Positions 40,379-55,300 of a stretch of DNA of 64,000 nt are shown piece by piece (position 1 is the first letter of the stretch; every line of letters begins with the position of its first letter). Origin of the DNA: Taeniopygia guttata (lineage: Eukaryota > Chordata > Aves > Passeriformes > Estrildidae); the NCBI RefSeq assembly GCF_048771995.1, contig NC_133034.1, positions 4,785,001 to 4,849,000 on the forward strand. Reading direction: 5' to 3'. The notes under the pieces were generated by a model. That model searched no databases. It was not told the origin of the DNA and saw only the letters and a list, made by a program, of their open reading frames with translations. The position numbers and the translations under genes are program-made.

Positions 40379-43300
40379 TCATCTCTCAGGCAGCAGGACG
40401 AAGAAGATGGCCTTGAGGAAGTGACCAAAACTGCAAACAGCAGCCACGAGCCAGTGGGAGCGAAGGTTGGGGTCAGTATTCACCACACATTTCGTGATGT
40501 CTGCCTAATGAGGAGGAAAGAGAGATTGTCAGAGAGATCCTGAGAGACCACCTGGCATTTGCACCCTAAGGAACAACTCACTGTCGCAGCATAAAAGACT
40601 AAAGCTTGAATCAGTTATGTACTTTGGTCTAGTACATGTTATATGGTAGTTGATAAACACTTGCCATGTGCTATATAGGTCCAAAAAAATTTTGGCAAAA
40701 CACTGTGGAAGTATTACCTTTCCTATGGTCCTGGAACATTCCCATTATAACTTTCATAGGTTATTGTTCAACTGCTCCAACACCTCGTATGAGAGGTTGA
40801 TTAAATCTGTGACTATCCCCAGCCAAAAAGATTGAGCTACTGCACCAAAATCTCCTGTGCTGACTCCTGATAACTTGCATTTACTTTCCTCGGTCTTTAC
40901 AGCTTCTTTCTTTGACATTTACTGCCAGTGCAACTGCTGCCATTGCCAGGTCAGCCACTTCTGCTGGGACACAGCCCACGGCATGACACCACCCCTGCTG
41001 CAGCACCAGGTGTTGGCTCTGACACTTCCACACACCAAAAGTTATTAAATCAGGCTCAAGAGCCCTGCAAAACACCCTTTCCTAATTCCCCAGCAATGAG
41101 GCAAAATGTCCCCCTCTTCTGCCATCCCTGGGGAAAGAAATGCTACAGGAAGATTATCCAGCACTTTCCATTTTGGATAGCTAAATACAACTTTCTTTCC
41201 CTGTTCAAAAGGTCTAGGAAGCCTCAGCAGTATCAGCATTCCCATCCTTTTCTGTAAAGCCAGATGCTTCCCAGAGGTTGTCCTGTTTAATATCAGCTCA
41301 AGTTGCTTGTACATTTTCCCTTGCCTTAATGCTTTCTTTGGAAGACATTCAAGCAAGCCGTCCCCCAATTTAAATCTAAAGCAAGGCAAGCTTTGTAGCT
41401 TTGTTTGTGGAAATATATATGCCAGCAGAGATGCCTCCCAGATGTGTGGGCCAGATTTAAAGATCACTTGGGTATTCAGTTTCAAGTATTAATGAGAAGC
41501 TGGACTGCAATGATTTTAAAAATTAAAACAAACAAAACAACCAAAAAAACCCACATCAAATGGATAGAAATAGGCTCTTGGCTGGCATGGGAAGGAGAAA
41601 ATGGAAAATATCGAGAAGGTGAAGAGAACAGGACAGAGGTAGAGAGAAAAATGCATTTTTCTGGTGCAAGAATCAAAATTAAAAGCTTTGTCCATAATGT
41701 AACTGAGTTCTGGTTAAACTCCAGCTTAGCACAACAAGATATGGACTGTGGTTGTGAAACAGGGGGTGCATTGTTAGCACATCAACCCCATGTGGTTTTC
41801 AGAAACAGCTTTTAGGTACCAAATGGGAACAATAATCACATCACAAGGATGGCAAATATTCACAGCCCCAAAAGCTTTTTCTTTACAAGCTTAGTTGAGC
41901 AGACTTCCAAATTTACCTTCTGACATAAGTCTCTCATTGACTGAGCACAGACAAGTGAGTCTCAACCCTGAGGTGTTCCTCCCCAAAACAGGACACAAGA
42001 GATGATGGATGCTCCAATAATCTTCTCTATTCCTTCTGCTTGTGTCAAGACATGCATGAGCCTTGCCTGACCAACCTTGGTCATCACAAGAAAAAAAAAA
42101 AAAAGGGGCCGAAGGGACAAATCCCAAAGTCTGGTTAGTGAGTACAGCCACACTAACCAACCCCATAATCACCTACAGATCAAAGCTGTGCTGGCAGCAG
42201 CCTCCTACATTTTCCAGCTCTTTCTTGTTCACCAGGTCTGGAAGGCTAGCCCAGTGCACCTCACCGCATTGCTGATCTCCTGGGAGCATCAGGAGAAGCT
42301 GAGCTCATGAATAAGTGACAAGCAGAGACTGCAGAAGGAAGGAACACAGAGCATGCAGTGATGGGAAGGAACTGGATGACAGGGGAGAGCTGAGTCAGCA
42401 CCAAGGTGTGGAAATAGTGCTGCCTATAGCTGGAAAAGACAGACAAACACAGCAAGCAGAGCCAAGGCCAGAGGATGCTGCAATGTGGTACCAGTGGTTA
42501 CAGGAACTGATCTGTATTGTGGAGGAAAGTAAGGTGGGTCTCCCTGAACACTGCCAGCAATGGCATAGCACACTCACCCTATGTGCATTTGAAAATAGTC
42601 TGAACTGACTCAACCTGTCAGATTCTAGCAACCTGCAGGGGGTCATGTTTAAAACACACTTGTTTCAAACTGTCCCTTTAGCTGAGAGAGGTCATGACAC
42701 ACAGATACCTGTCTGAACACACATTTTGGAGTACCTGATCCTTGAGAAACGTAACCTCCAATGGGCTTTAGTGCCTCGTGAGCCAGTACAAGGCCCACAA
42801 ACACTGGGTTGGTTACAGCTGGAGGGGGGTAACTGCCAGATGAGAAAACATGAACTCCTTAAAGCCCTGCTCTGTTCTCCCAAAGGCAGTGACCTCACTG
42901 CTCTAACCAAGGGGAGCTGCACTCAGAAGCTCTCACAAATTTCTATGGGGCTTACTTAGATAAGCAAAATTGCTCAGCTGTTTAACAACTGCCTTAGCTG
43001 TTGTTATCCAAGTCAAGCCTACCTGATAAGGCAGTGGAATTGAAAACTTCAAAGCCACTTAGGGCTCTTTGCTTGGTCAGGCACTCATAAACTGTTGCAA
43101 TGGCAGTTTGATATTCTATGTTAATTGTTCAAACAAATTCAAATCACGTACACTGTTTTGTAGAAAATGTTTTGTACACTGCTAAAAAAAATTACTTAAA
43201 TCTTTCTATTCCATTGTAAAGCCACTACTTAGGCTGCAAACCCTTCCCAAGAAGAGATGATGCCTCAAAGGTTCTTTCTTGCTCTTTCTGTGAGGTTTGC

Positions 43301-46300
43301 ATTGGTTCTGCAGTCTTCTTCACCCTATGGAAGCAGCATGGGAACCTGCTGCTGAATGAAGAGCTTCAAATGCCTTTTCAAAGTCTCCATGGTGTCTTTC
43401 CTGGACCAGCTCAGGGTATTGGGGTTACTCTTGGCAGCCTCAGCCTAGGCTGATGCATAAGAGATGGGGGCCATGTGAACAAGGATGGCATGCCAGGACA
43501 AACCAACACAAGCTAAGCCTGGCAGTGGGTGGCAGGGTTCCACCAAAGAGCTGTTTGGTCTGGCCTGTGAGTGAACAAGGCTGGGAAATTCCTTGTTGCA
43601 GTGCCTAGATCAAGAGGAAGAACATTCAGGGAGGCACAGCACAAGATGGGATTAGCAGCCTTTCCCCAGACTGAAGGGACCCCTCGTTTCTAGAGGGAAA
43701 GCATTTCCTTTTCACAGCTCAGAGCTGCTGATAAGGGTGTTGGAAATGGGCTGTATCAGAACAGCCCAGCAGCCTTCACAGTCTTGTGCTTGATGAGGGG
43801 CAGTGAATTTGGCTTCCCTTCCTCAGGGCCAGATCCCAAGAGCAATCAGCATGGATTCAGCAACTCCAATAGGAATGTGATGTCCATCTAAAGAGGGATG
43901 GCTGGCAGAAGAAGCCAGTGGTGGACTTATCTCCTCAGCTGCACAGAACCAGTGCTAGTCTGGAGATGGGTTTTGTAGCTTATTTGCTATGCAACAAATT
44001 TTCCAAAAATATCGTTTTGGAACTATTCAAGCATTCTGTTTTGAACTCTAATGAAGCAATACAAAAATTAAAACAAGATGCTAGCTTATCAGAGCATGCA
44101 AGTTTTACCAAAACAAATTAAAAATAGCTGGAAACTAGAAAGAGATGTGTTTGTACACAACAGTTCTGTTTTAATGAACGTACATCTTAGGGGAAAAAAA
44201 AAGTTTCAGAGAACACATATCAAGCAGCTCTACAGGCCTGCAATTAAAGTAAGACTCAAATGGTACTGAGGCAGGGACTGGCATTCACAGGCAGGAACAG
44301 TGCTGCTTAATCCCAGGATATCCTCTTCACCTGCCTCGGCACAATTAATTTTTGGAACACAAAATGAAACCGATCAGTGCATTCAAACCAAAGGTTACTT
44401 TTAGCCCAACCAAACAGTTCCCTGAGTCAGCTGACCTCGAGGTAACACAGTTTTAGAGAGGGCAGGGATGATTTAAGGTAGGATGGGTACTTCGTGAGTG
44501 CAAGGGATCCAAAACCAGAACAATGATACTTTCCCAGTTCTTCACACTCCTGAAGAAATCAGGTAACTGAACCAGCTACTGACACAGTTGGGAAGCCTCA
44601 GCACAAAGGAGCAATACTAAGTTTGGAAAAAGACATTCCACTCTCTCCAGATCTCTATGGGTGAGGAGCCTGACTATTTCCTGACAGCCTAGAAATAAAT
44701 TTCACCTCTTGGAAAAGAGGAAATTTTCTGCTGTGGCTCAGTCTGGAAAGAGTGCATGCCTTGGGAACAAGATGTCCTATGAACTGAGTGGTGTCATAGG
44801 GCAATATTTTGCCCCAGGTAGCATCTGCCCAGCAGCACACTAGAGGATCCAAGGACTGTCTGTGTCCCTGCACATGGAACCTGGTACATACAGACACCAC
44901 CCAGCTGCCAGCCCCTAACACAGCCAGCCAGTCTCTCCAGTCAGCTGGGGAGGTCACTGGAAAGGTATTTAGCTATGCCACAGCACCAAAATAAAGATCT
45001 TACTATGAACCATCTTCCACAGGAACCAATGCTCACATTAAGTACAGAAAGTCCAGTGCTTAGAGGTGAAATGAGAATTAAGCTGGCAGGCCTAATTTTT
45101 TGCCAGTTTCTAGAAAACAGCTGGCCAAGAGTATCACAGAATCAAAGAATGGTTTGGGTTGGAAGAGACCTTAAAGATCATGCAGTTCTACTCCCTGCCA
45201 TGAGCAGGGACACCTTCCTCTAAAATCAGCCTGCTCCAAGCCCCATCCATCTTGGCCTGAACACTTCTAGGGATGGGGCAACCACAGCTTCTCTGGGCAA
45301 TCTTGCCCGTGTCTCACAGGAATGACCCCACAGTGTCCCACTATGACTGGCTGTTAGCTCTGGGGAAGATCAGGAACACAAAAGGTGCTGGTGGGTCAGA
45401 ACCGAATTATTATTATCATTATTTTTATTGTCATTATCATTATGTCTCAGCTATGCAGGAAGCTGAGACAAGAATAACTGATGATTTTGAGGATGGGACC
45501 ACGAGGCAGTAACTGAGTTAAATAAGTCTAGCACAGGTGTAAGGTGTAAGTACGACAGACGTGGCCACAGCATTGTGAGAGTGAATCTCACACAGCCTTT
45601 TTCTGCATAAATCTGCAGAGAGCATACTCTCACTTTCATTAACTGGGATATTTTCTGGTCTGGACATGCAGAAACAAGTCCAATGAGACAGCATTTCTTA
45701 CCCAGCCTCCTCTCCTTTTCAGCCATGTCACCAAGGTCTTGCGGACAAACTCTCCGAGGCAGTCCACGATGGTGTGAACCATGGCTGGCTGCGCGTGCCG
45801 CACGCAGTCCACTGCCAGCCCAGCTGCCACGGCATAGAGAGACACCACCTTGCCCCACGTGATACCTGTGAGAAGGAAGAAGGCCATTCATATTTACACA
45901 CACACTCAGCTCAGCCTGGAACAATCAGAGGAATGGCTCTGACTCTCATTACACGTGTCCGTGCTGCCTGCATGCAGCCACAGTTCTGTATGCTCTCCAC
46001 ATGGGGGAGAAGAAATAGTAGGGGACCAGAATAGGGAAAACTCTCCACATGGAGAAGCAGAGTGAGATAATATGAGCTTGCTATGGCTTGATTGCCTCTC
46101 AGCAATGGCTGCACAGCTTTGGAAAAAAAGCAGCCCAAAGGCACCAGTGGGATAGGGGAGATATGCACTGCTATGTTTTGCATTGCCACTGGCTCTCAGC
46201 CATGCACATGCTGCATAGGAGGTGACAGAATTCAAATCATTTGAACAACCTGAGGGTTTTGTCTTCAACATAAAGCTTAAACACCCTTAGATAAAGCATT

Positions 46301-49300
46301 CCTGTGTTTTTCTAATCACTGTTCCAATGTGACACTCAAAGCATACAAGATAAACATCTTCAGTTCTATAATGGCACCAAAGAGAGGCAAAGAGAGGCAA
46401 AGTTATGGGGCCAAGATGGTTCACAGAATCAGAGCTGGAATAGAGGAGTCATAGAATCCTGAGCTGGGTGGATCCCCAAGGATCATGAAGACCAGCTCCT
46501 GGCCTGCAAAGGACACTCCAACAATCCCATCCTGTGCCTGACAGCTTTGTCCAAATGCTTCTGAAGCTCTGGCAGCCCTGGGGCTGTGATATTCCCTGGT
46601 GTGCCTGTTCTGTGCCTGACCACCCTCTGGGGAAGAAACCCAATCTAACCCCCATGACACAGCTTCATGCCATTCCTTGGGTCCTGCTGCTGCTCACCAG
46701 AGAGGAGAGTGCCTCCCTCTCCCCTTGCACTCACGAGGGCTGGTGTTCTCTTCAATGTAAGGACCAGGCCTCAGTCTCCACCTGAAAAACAGGTAGAGCC
46801 AAGGCTTTGGCCACTGCCTACTTAACATTGCCTGTGCTACTCCACTGAAGACAGTGCAGGGGTGGAGAGTCAGTCAGCTATCTAAACCCCCAGAAGACAG
46901 CCTTCCTGCCAGGCTGACCTGACTGCAGCAAGTGTTCCACAGAAGTTGTCCTAGCAGTAGTGATCTTCCTGTTGGTGTCAGCGGTAAGCACGGGAGCTCA
47001 GCTCTAGGTACCAGCCAACCTCCCAGGGGCTCCCCTGCACCTCACCAACACCCCTGGGCATAAATCCTTCATGCTCAAACACTGCAGTCAGAAATCCTTC
47101 ATGCTCAAACACTGCAGTCAGCTGCCCCTCATCAGGCTTCCCTCAGGACCAGTGGCCTGGAAACACAACCCTTTCACTCCCATGCAGAACTGCTGCACAA
47201 TGGCATATCCCCCTTGTGATTTATTATCTGTAATAGCCATATTTATCAAGCATACTGTGAAGCATTTTACAGTGCTGGGTCTCTGTAGAATCTGTCCAAA
47301 GTCTCTCCCAAACATAGGCAGAAGCCTGGTGAAGTTCTAATATTTAAAAACCACAGAAAACTGTTCTCGCAGGGTTGCAGCAAGGTGAGAGGATGGAAAG
47401 ATGTGTGCAATGACTAGATCTATGGATCAGGAGGGGTTAAACACACCATTAGAAAACTGGATGTGCTCAGCATGCACAAATACAATTTAAATGGGGTAAA
47501 GAGTCTCTCTCTTTCCTTCCTTGCACTCTCAGATCCCCAGGCAGCCTGAACCAGCTCTGGAATGGAGCTCCAGCCTCCTCACAGCAGTTCTCATTGCAGC
47601 AGAATACCCTATATTTCTTTAGAAAACATGCAGATTTCAGAGCATTTCCACAATTCTTCCACTTGGTGCTTCAGAAGGGACATTCGCACTAACACTTTTA
47701 GGAATTGCTTGCTTTTCTTTTCCTTAAATAAAAAAAGAACTAAACTTTAGACGAACCCTTCAAATGTCAGCCACAGGAATACCTTGTTAGACCAAAGAAA
47801 ATCCATTCAGTGTTACAAAAAACCTCATTTTTCATGACTAATGTAAGATAAAAATCTACAGATGAACCTTTTGTGAGGCTCTCAAATCCTGTGTGATACT
47901 CTGTCTTTCCCCAGAACTATCCCTGAGATCAGAGGAAGTCATTAATGTAGCTAAAGTGACTGTTCTTTTGGTTTTATTTGCTGAGCAGACCTTGCGGTGT
48001 CCCTGACACCAGAGCTGTCACTCAGGAAGTTCACTGCCAGTTTGGCATTCACGCTATTTATCTGCCTTTCTCACATTGTGTGTCACCATGACAGCCAGCA
48101 GAATGAGCCAGGAAGAGGCTATGAAACCACAGAAGATTAGACAGAGGGGCTCTCCCTGCAAGGAAGAGGCTGTCTGAGTGCAGGTCAGTACAGTTCTACC
48201 TAATGAAAAGAGGCTTTAAGGGGTAACACTCCTTGCTGATGATATATTCAGGACCAGAGCCTCAGCTGGCTTTTATTCAGCTTTAGTATAAGTCAGTTTT
48301 ACAGTTCTCCATCCCTGCAGAAATGTGGTTCCCTGCATTCTGAGTTACATAACAAAAGTTACCCAAAATTCCAGGGAATAGTTCACTGGCTTACTCCCAA
48401 GCTTTTGCTGACAGCACTCTTCAAATATATGAAGCAAGTCCATTAGCTGTGAGTTGTTTACGTGGCAGTAACAAAGACTGACAGTACTGAAGTCACTCTG
48501 GTACAGAAAGACAGCTCCAGTCTTGGTTAATGTTGTTTTGAACCCAAGCCTCACTTTCCAGTAGAAGAAAAGTGTATCAACCTGTGAAAGACAGAGGCTC
48601 AAGAGACCATGACTTCCCCAGCATACAGGAAAGCAGTTTGCTCTAAGGCACCTGAGTCCAGAGAGGATGGAGAGGAAGCCCTTCAGCTCCAGATTCCCTG
48701 CCAAGATTGTTCTGTAGTGGTGCCTGCTGCAGGACTTACATGAGATGATTGCTTCCCTGGCCCGTGGAGAGACCTCTCTCCCTTTTACAGCAGAAAGAGA
48801 ACAAGTTCTTGGTTAATGCTTATAATTGTGATGGATGTGGAGGGCTCAGGGGTCACATCCTCTTTCCAGAGCATGCCCAAAGGGGTCAAACCAATCCTTC
48901 AGTCTGCCTTTCCTGTTACTGGCAGAGTCAGTCCATGGGGGCAGGAGAGGAAGGCATCCCTGCCTGATTTCCATTTGTCTGAAGTCCTCTTGCCACTGCT
49001 GGAGGCAGAAGATGGAGACAGCAGGCTGGGCTTCTCACTCACAACAGCAGGGCACAGCTTATGCTCTTCTTCTCACTAGATATTGTAGGGAGCAAGGGAA
49101 GAGAAGCACCTCCAACACCTGGGCCATGCTTGTGGCCAGGCCCCCTGCCCAGGAGGGCTCCAGCAGCCATCCAGCCACAGGCAGGAGAGGGCAGCAGCCC
49201 CAGCACCCTCCTCTGCACTTTCCCAGGACACCAGCTCCATGAATTTTCTCTCTCAAGCACTCCCTTGGCAGGGGCAGAGGAGCACAGTTACTGAGAGGGC

Positions 49301-52300
49301 AGTGCCTCTGTCCCCTGTGATGTCCAGGCCAGGTTCAAAGTGACACTAGTGTCACTAGTGCATCTCAGCATAAGCTGGAATTGCATCTGGCCACTGCACA
49401 TGAGAAGCAAAAGCACATTGCCTCGCTCCAAATTCCTCAAAAGGCCTGGCTGTCATCCACACTGGGTGAAACAGGCACTCATCACCAAGCAAGACAATCC
49501 ACTCCCAGCTTCCCACTGCGTGGATTAACATGCACGGGAGCTAACAACAACAGGGAATGGAAAGCTGGTCCAAAAAGAAGCAGTCAAAAGAGAGAAAGCT
49601 CTGCTCACAGACATGGAACAAAAGATATGGAAAAAGTGAAGGGCTGCTTAGAAGGCAATATAAAAAAAAAGAAAAACAAGTTGCACTCTTTAGGCCAGCC
49701 ATGGAGCTGAAGGTATGTAAACACTGCTGAGCCCCGGGTAAAATGAATTAGCAGAAGAGGAATGCTCTTGAAAGTGTTCCTGCTCATATGAGCCTGTCTG
49801 CCCCAGGGGAGAGATGAAGAAGCCATGAGACACGACTGTGCAGTCTCAGGGCACCACACAACCTGAGGTTATTCAAATAAACTTTCCTCTGTTCCACTCA
49901 GCATCAAAGTCTGGCTCACAAATTAGACCTTAAAGAAACACCATCCACTGCTACACTCCAACAGCTGGGAGAATGCAGCCAGACACAACAAGCTTTGGTG
50001 GAGAGAAAAGCTGAGAGGGGTGTGCACAAGGCAGGAAGCTCAAGCCATAAGGCCTAAGTGATGAGGGAGCAGCAGGATGCATTTTTAACAGCATTTCAGA
50101 GAAATCCAGAATGGTCTGGGTTGGAAGGGAGATCAAAGCTCATCTCATCCAATCCCCTGTCATGGGCAGTGTTACACCCCAGTCACTTAATTTCACGGTT
50201 AAAACCAAGGGTCTTTTGCTCTGCATAGATGCAAAGGAGAAAATCCCAACCAGAGATTTTCAAGAGGTAAAAAACACATGAAAGTTTGCTGGCAAACTAC
50301 AGAAAATTAAGGAACATTGGCAAAAGAGTAAATGCAACATAGCATCACTTACCATTGCATAGACTTAGCCCACTGAACATAGAAAACCTTTAAACCCATG
50401 CAATGTCACGTTCCGTGAGAAGAGAGAAGAAAGGGAGAAAAACAGAAAGACAGGAAAGATATAGAAAAACAGACATATAGCTTTAACTCCAGTTCCAGTG
50501 ATGTAAAACTCTGAAGGTAGGGTTAAAGGACAATGTACTTGCCTCGTGGTCAGGCTTCTTAAAGCTTTGGCCCATCCTGGGCCTTCGTCCCAGGTGGCAC
50601 TTGCAGTTTCTTGGACACACTGGGGCTGCCTTCAGGGTGCCATGGCTGACAGACACTGCAGGGTTGGGGTACAGGTGCCAGGGCACCAGCTCACCACAGC
50701 AACGTCTGACCCACCCCTACCACGCATTCCAAGCATCCTAAGATGTCTCAAATCAGATTTCTTTTTCCAGTCTCTGACAGGCAGGGACACCTTCCACTAT
50801 CCCAGGTTGCTCCAAGCCTCATCCAACTTGGCCTTGAACAGTTCCAGAGAGGGGGCAGCCACAGCTTCTCTGAGCAACCTGTGCCAGGGCCTCACCTTCC
50901 TAGGGAAAAATTTCTTCCTTATATCTAATCTAAACCTACTACCTGTTTGTATGAAGCCATTCCCCCTCGTCACTCCAGGTCCTTGTAAAGAGCCTCTCTC
51001 CAACTTCCTTGTTGGCTCCTTCAGGGGCCTGGAGGCCACATGAGGTCACCAGGAGCTTCCCTTCTCCAGGTGAACAATCCCAGCTCTCCCAGCTTTTCCT
51101 CCCAGCAGAGCTGCTCCATCCCTCTGATCAACCTGGTGCTTCCTCTGGACTCTCTCCAGCAGCTCCAGGTCCCTCCTGTGCTGGGACCTTCAGGCTGGAG
51201 ACAGGTCTGAGTGGGGCAGAGGGGAAGAATCTCCCCCTCCCCTGCTGCCCACACAGGGGGATCAGCCCAGAACACAGGCGGTTTCTGGGTCCCAGTACAC
51301 AGGGCTGGGGCATGTCCAGTTCTCACCCACCAGCACCCCCAAGTCCTTCTCCCAGGGCTGTTCTTGATCTGCTCATCCCCAGCCTGGACTGATCCTGACC
51401 TTGATGCAGATGCAGCATTAGCACTTGGCCTTGTATAACCTCATGAGATTCCCATGGGTCACTTCTCAAGCTTGTCCAGGTCCCTCTGGATATCATCCCA
51501 TCCTTCAAGCGTGTCAACAGCACCAGTCAGCTTGGTGTCATCTACATCCATTTGCTCCTGCAGGGAAGGTGCTTTCTCCTCAGAAAGCATTTACCCTACA
51601 TTCCTGTTGCACAGGGTTCACTTCAGCCCAGGCACTCTTGATGAAAAGCCAAACCCAGTAAAAACCGGGCTGAAAGCTTTTAGAAAGCCCTCATGCCTAG
51701 CAGCTCTCACAAACAGGACAGAACTGCTTCCTTTAGGAAAGGAAAATGCCTCCTCCTTTTCTACTTCTGTTCTTCCACCCAGTGACCACTTCCTTCTGGC
51801 ATTTGTTTTAAAATGTAAGGAAAAAGGTCAGCTTAGCCAGGCTCCAAACCAAAGCTTGTTCAAGTCAGGGGAATATCTCCTGCTACCTTCAGAGCAGCTT
51901 TGAACCACTGGTAACATCAGAGAGATGATGCTGCAGCTTTGAACCACTGGTAACATCACAGAGATGATGCTGCAGCTTTGAACCACTGGTAACATCACAG
52001 AGATGATGCTGTTGCAGATCCTTTACCACCAAAAGCAGAGCAGGGCTCTGCAGCGCTGGTCTCCACACATGTGGGCTCACCTCACCCTGAATACCTCATG
52101 AGTTGTTTGGAAGCAGGGGAACAAAATACAGCTTGAGCCTAAAGTCTCTTCTCCCAGATGACAAGCCATAGGACGAGAGGAAATGGCCCCAAATTGCACC
52201 AGGTGATGTTTAGATTGGGTGTTAGTAAAAATTTCTTCACTGAAAGAAGAGGCATTGAAACAGGCTGCTCAGGGCAGTTTTGGGCTTAGTCAAGACTTGT

Positions 52301-55300
52301 AGACAGTGTGGACAGGAAGTGAGCACAGACAGATCTACAATGTGAAAACTCAAAACCAGACCAGAATGTGGAAGATAGACATGTAAAAGACGAAACAGAA
52401 AACCTCTCTAGAAAAAAAGGGTCAAAATCCCCTGCTTCCTTGCTGGAAAGGCATTTTAAGTGACTAGTAGGCCTCTCCAAGCTGTCTAAGCACTGTAGTG
52501 ACAGACTGTAGCTGTTTTCTTAATAAACTTGGTAATTGGCATGAAAACTCACCCTGAACTTGAGTGTCTGGTTTCCTTTGCTCAATAAGAGCCTCTTTCC
52601 TCTGAAGTATGAAAAAAAAAAAAAAAAAAGGAATGAATGTCTGGCTGCTACAGCCAACTCCAATTTGCTGGATTTATTGTTAAATGCTGAGTTTTGAGAC
52701 TGCAGCAAGATCCAGGGATGTTAAAAAACAGCAAGCTCCTACCCCTCTGCCACTCAGCAACCTTCTACCTAGAAGAAATTACATTAACAAGTGTATAAAA
52801 GCAATTAAATACACAACTCCCAGTAGAGATGAGAAAGAATTAAGGACAGAGCATGGAGAGCTCTGGGAAGGTTTGAATCAGCCCCTGTGCAACCAGCACA
52901 GCCATTTCTGCAGCAGGGTGGCTCCAGAGGAGGGGCTGCTGCCCATTGTCAACAGAGCTTGAGTCCAAAGTCTCCAGCATTGTCAGCCTCAGAGGGCTGA
53001 GTCCAGATTCTATTCTTAATATCCTGAAAACCCAGGTTTAGAATGGTGAGATACGATTTCTACTTTAATTTTAAACTACCCACACATTTGGCTCCTGAGC
53101 TGAGAAGTTGAAGAACACAAAAAAAAATTGCAGCTCTCCATGAATTTGTCAATATACACTGAGAGCAGAATTCCCAGGAGGCAGCAGGGTTATGCAGCAT
53201 CACAGCACACTCAGTGTGCTCCACCTGCAGCATTCCTGGCTTTGCTCTCTGTGTCACTGCAGCTCTGGAGGTAGCCCAGTCCCAATGCAGTCAGCTGTAG
53301 TCACCCAAGATCACCTGCAATGCAAATTGCACCTGAGCCTGCCAACCTGACTGTTGTTCTCCTGTCAGCCTTGACACCAGTAAAGCTCAGCTTTAAGACA
53401 GGGCACCTGCACTTTGTACATGGCCACACTGAGACATTCCTGCCATACTTTCCCAGCTCTTGCCTTCTGAACTCATAGACCCTCCCAAGCCAGCCCAATG
53501 CAAAGGCAAGCTGCAAGCCAAGCATGCTCTGAAAGGCTGTTGAGGGGTGCAATATCAGCCACACAGTCCAATTCCATCCATTTCCAATGATACAGCATCA
53601 ATTTCCCTAGTCCAGGGAGGAAAATCTGCCCTGCTCAAACTGCCAGAAGCTCTGCTTAGGCAGTTCCTCTCAGAGATCTATTTTGCCATCTGTTATGATT
53701 CTGGGGAGGATCTATGCCCTCCACCACAGGTCTTCAGACCTTCTGTATGCCAGGGCTTCTCCAGAATGTCAGTGGTACCAGATGAAGAAGCACAGTTGAT
53801 TGTGAGGATTAAAAGGTTTTGAGTGAGGTAAACTATTTGAAAGCACAACTGAAACCTGGACTTCTATCCTGTAACAACTACTGCCAAAGTGACACGAGTC
53901 CCTGCATCCTGTGGCACTTCCCATACTATTGTCACTGGTTCCAGTGGTTTCATACTGCTATCCTGCTAGCAAGCTGATTTCTTTGGGTTTTTTTCCCTTT
54001 TTTTGGTTTTGTTTCCAATCTTTAACATCTACCATCCCTTCCAAAGACAAGACATTGCAGAAAACCTATAACCGTGTCAGAACCTGCCTGACATAAATCC
54101 CTCTAAAAGGTTTATCTTCCCTCAATTCCCACAGGCTGCTTTTCCAGTTGTGAGCAGGGACTGTTTCCAGCAAAAGCTGAATGCTTTTGACCACCATCTC
54201 TGGAACCAGTCTAACAGCAGCAGCAGAACATTCACATCTAAGCAGAGAGAAAGCTCAAAGCACCTGCTCATCTGGAACAGCCTTAAGGACCAAGACTTCC
54301 TCAGCATGAGAAAGGAGAAGCAGCAGGTCTCATTGCAACTCTGGGTGTTGCTGTGGGAAAGGAAGCCAGGAGAACAGGAGCACTCTTGTGATGAGCTGAT
54401 TCTGGCTCCCAGCATCAGCAGCATGAGCTGGAACAAGGGAGACTCCCATGCAATGAATCTTCTGCAGCTGCCAATGGTGAGCAAAGAAGCTTGGAATGAG
54501 TGACCTCCCTATGCAATGAGTTAACAACCACCTCCTAATGAGGAAGGGCAGGAGGTGCCTTCTAGAATGAGACAGAACCTACTGGGAGGATATTACAACC
54601 CGGGACATTTCCCTGCCAGAAGAGAGGAGCTCACATTAAATCATTAAAGCAGGGCACACTGCCAAACTGCCCACAGCCCTTTGAGAAAGCAGGCCCCACC
54701 TTGCAGCCTGTGCCTTCTCTGAGAAAGGTGTTGGATAGTATCCATTTCTTGACTCAGAGATGGGGCAATTGAGAGGCATTTTAAAAACTTTATTCCATTT
54801 TCAGTCTCATAAGAAGGGTGAGACAATACAGATGTTATAATTCATGCTATCACAATCAGAAGCCAGCTATTTTCAAATTGCAGTACATTATAAGCATTTT
54901 TTGGCCTATCAGCTTTTTACCATGCTGTAGATGCCTTATAAACCAATAATCTAAAACTACCCCTTGTGGGTCCCATTGTAATGCATCTTTCATAGTTTTA
55001 TTTCTACAAAATATTTAGTCTTATTTGTAAGGCTAGTCTTTGAAACTTTTCTTATCTCTATTTCTCTCTCAACAACACCTATCCTATTCAATGCCATTTC
55101 CAAATAAACATTTCTCGTCTCAAAGTTTGTATACAAACACATACTACGTGGACCTTCTATCAGGGCCTGAGAACTCTCCACAAATCCATTTCCCACAAGA
55201 GGTGGCTCCATGCTGCTCCTGTGCACCCAGCCCTGCAGATGTGTGTGTCTGGGCACCGTACCTGCGCTGAAGATCTGCGCGGCCACGGCCAGGAAGGCGT

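Larger units (their letters stand above)
45866..55261 (-). other. BOK intron 2
   Basis: GT-AG intron of 9.4 kb. It contains three CR1 insertions, an LTR-like insertion, a 30 bp duplication, a 39 bp triplication and an 18 bp palindrome, all listed separately. An A-tract lies at about 52612-52629. No nested gene is supported. Confidence 0.7.

Noticed and set aside
50546-51392. Open frames between 50546 and 51900 on either strand
   Set aside because: They cover decayed CR1 sequence and part of an LTR-like insertion, read in frames unrelated to a CR1 protein.
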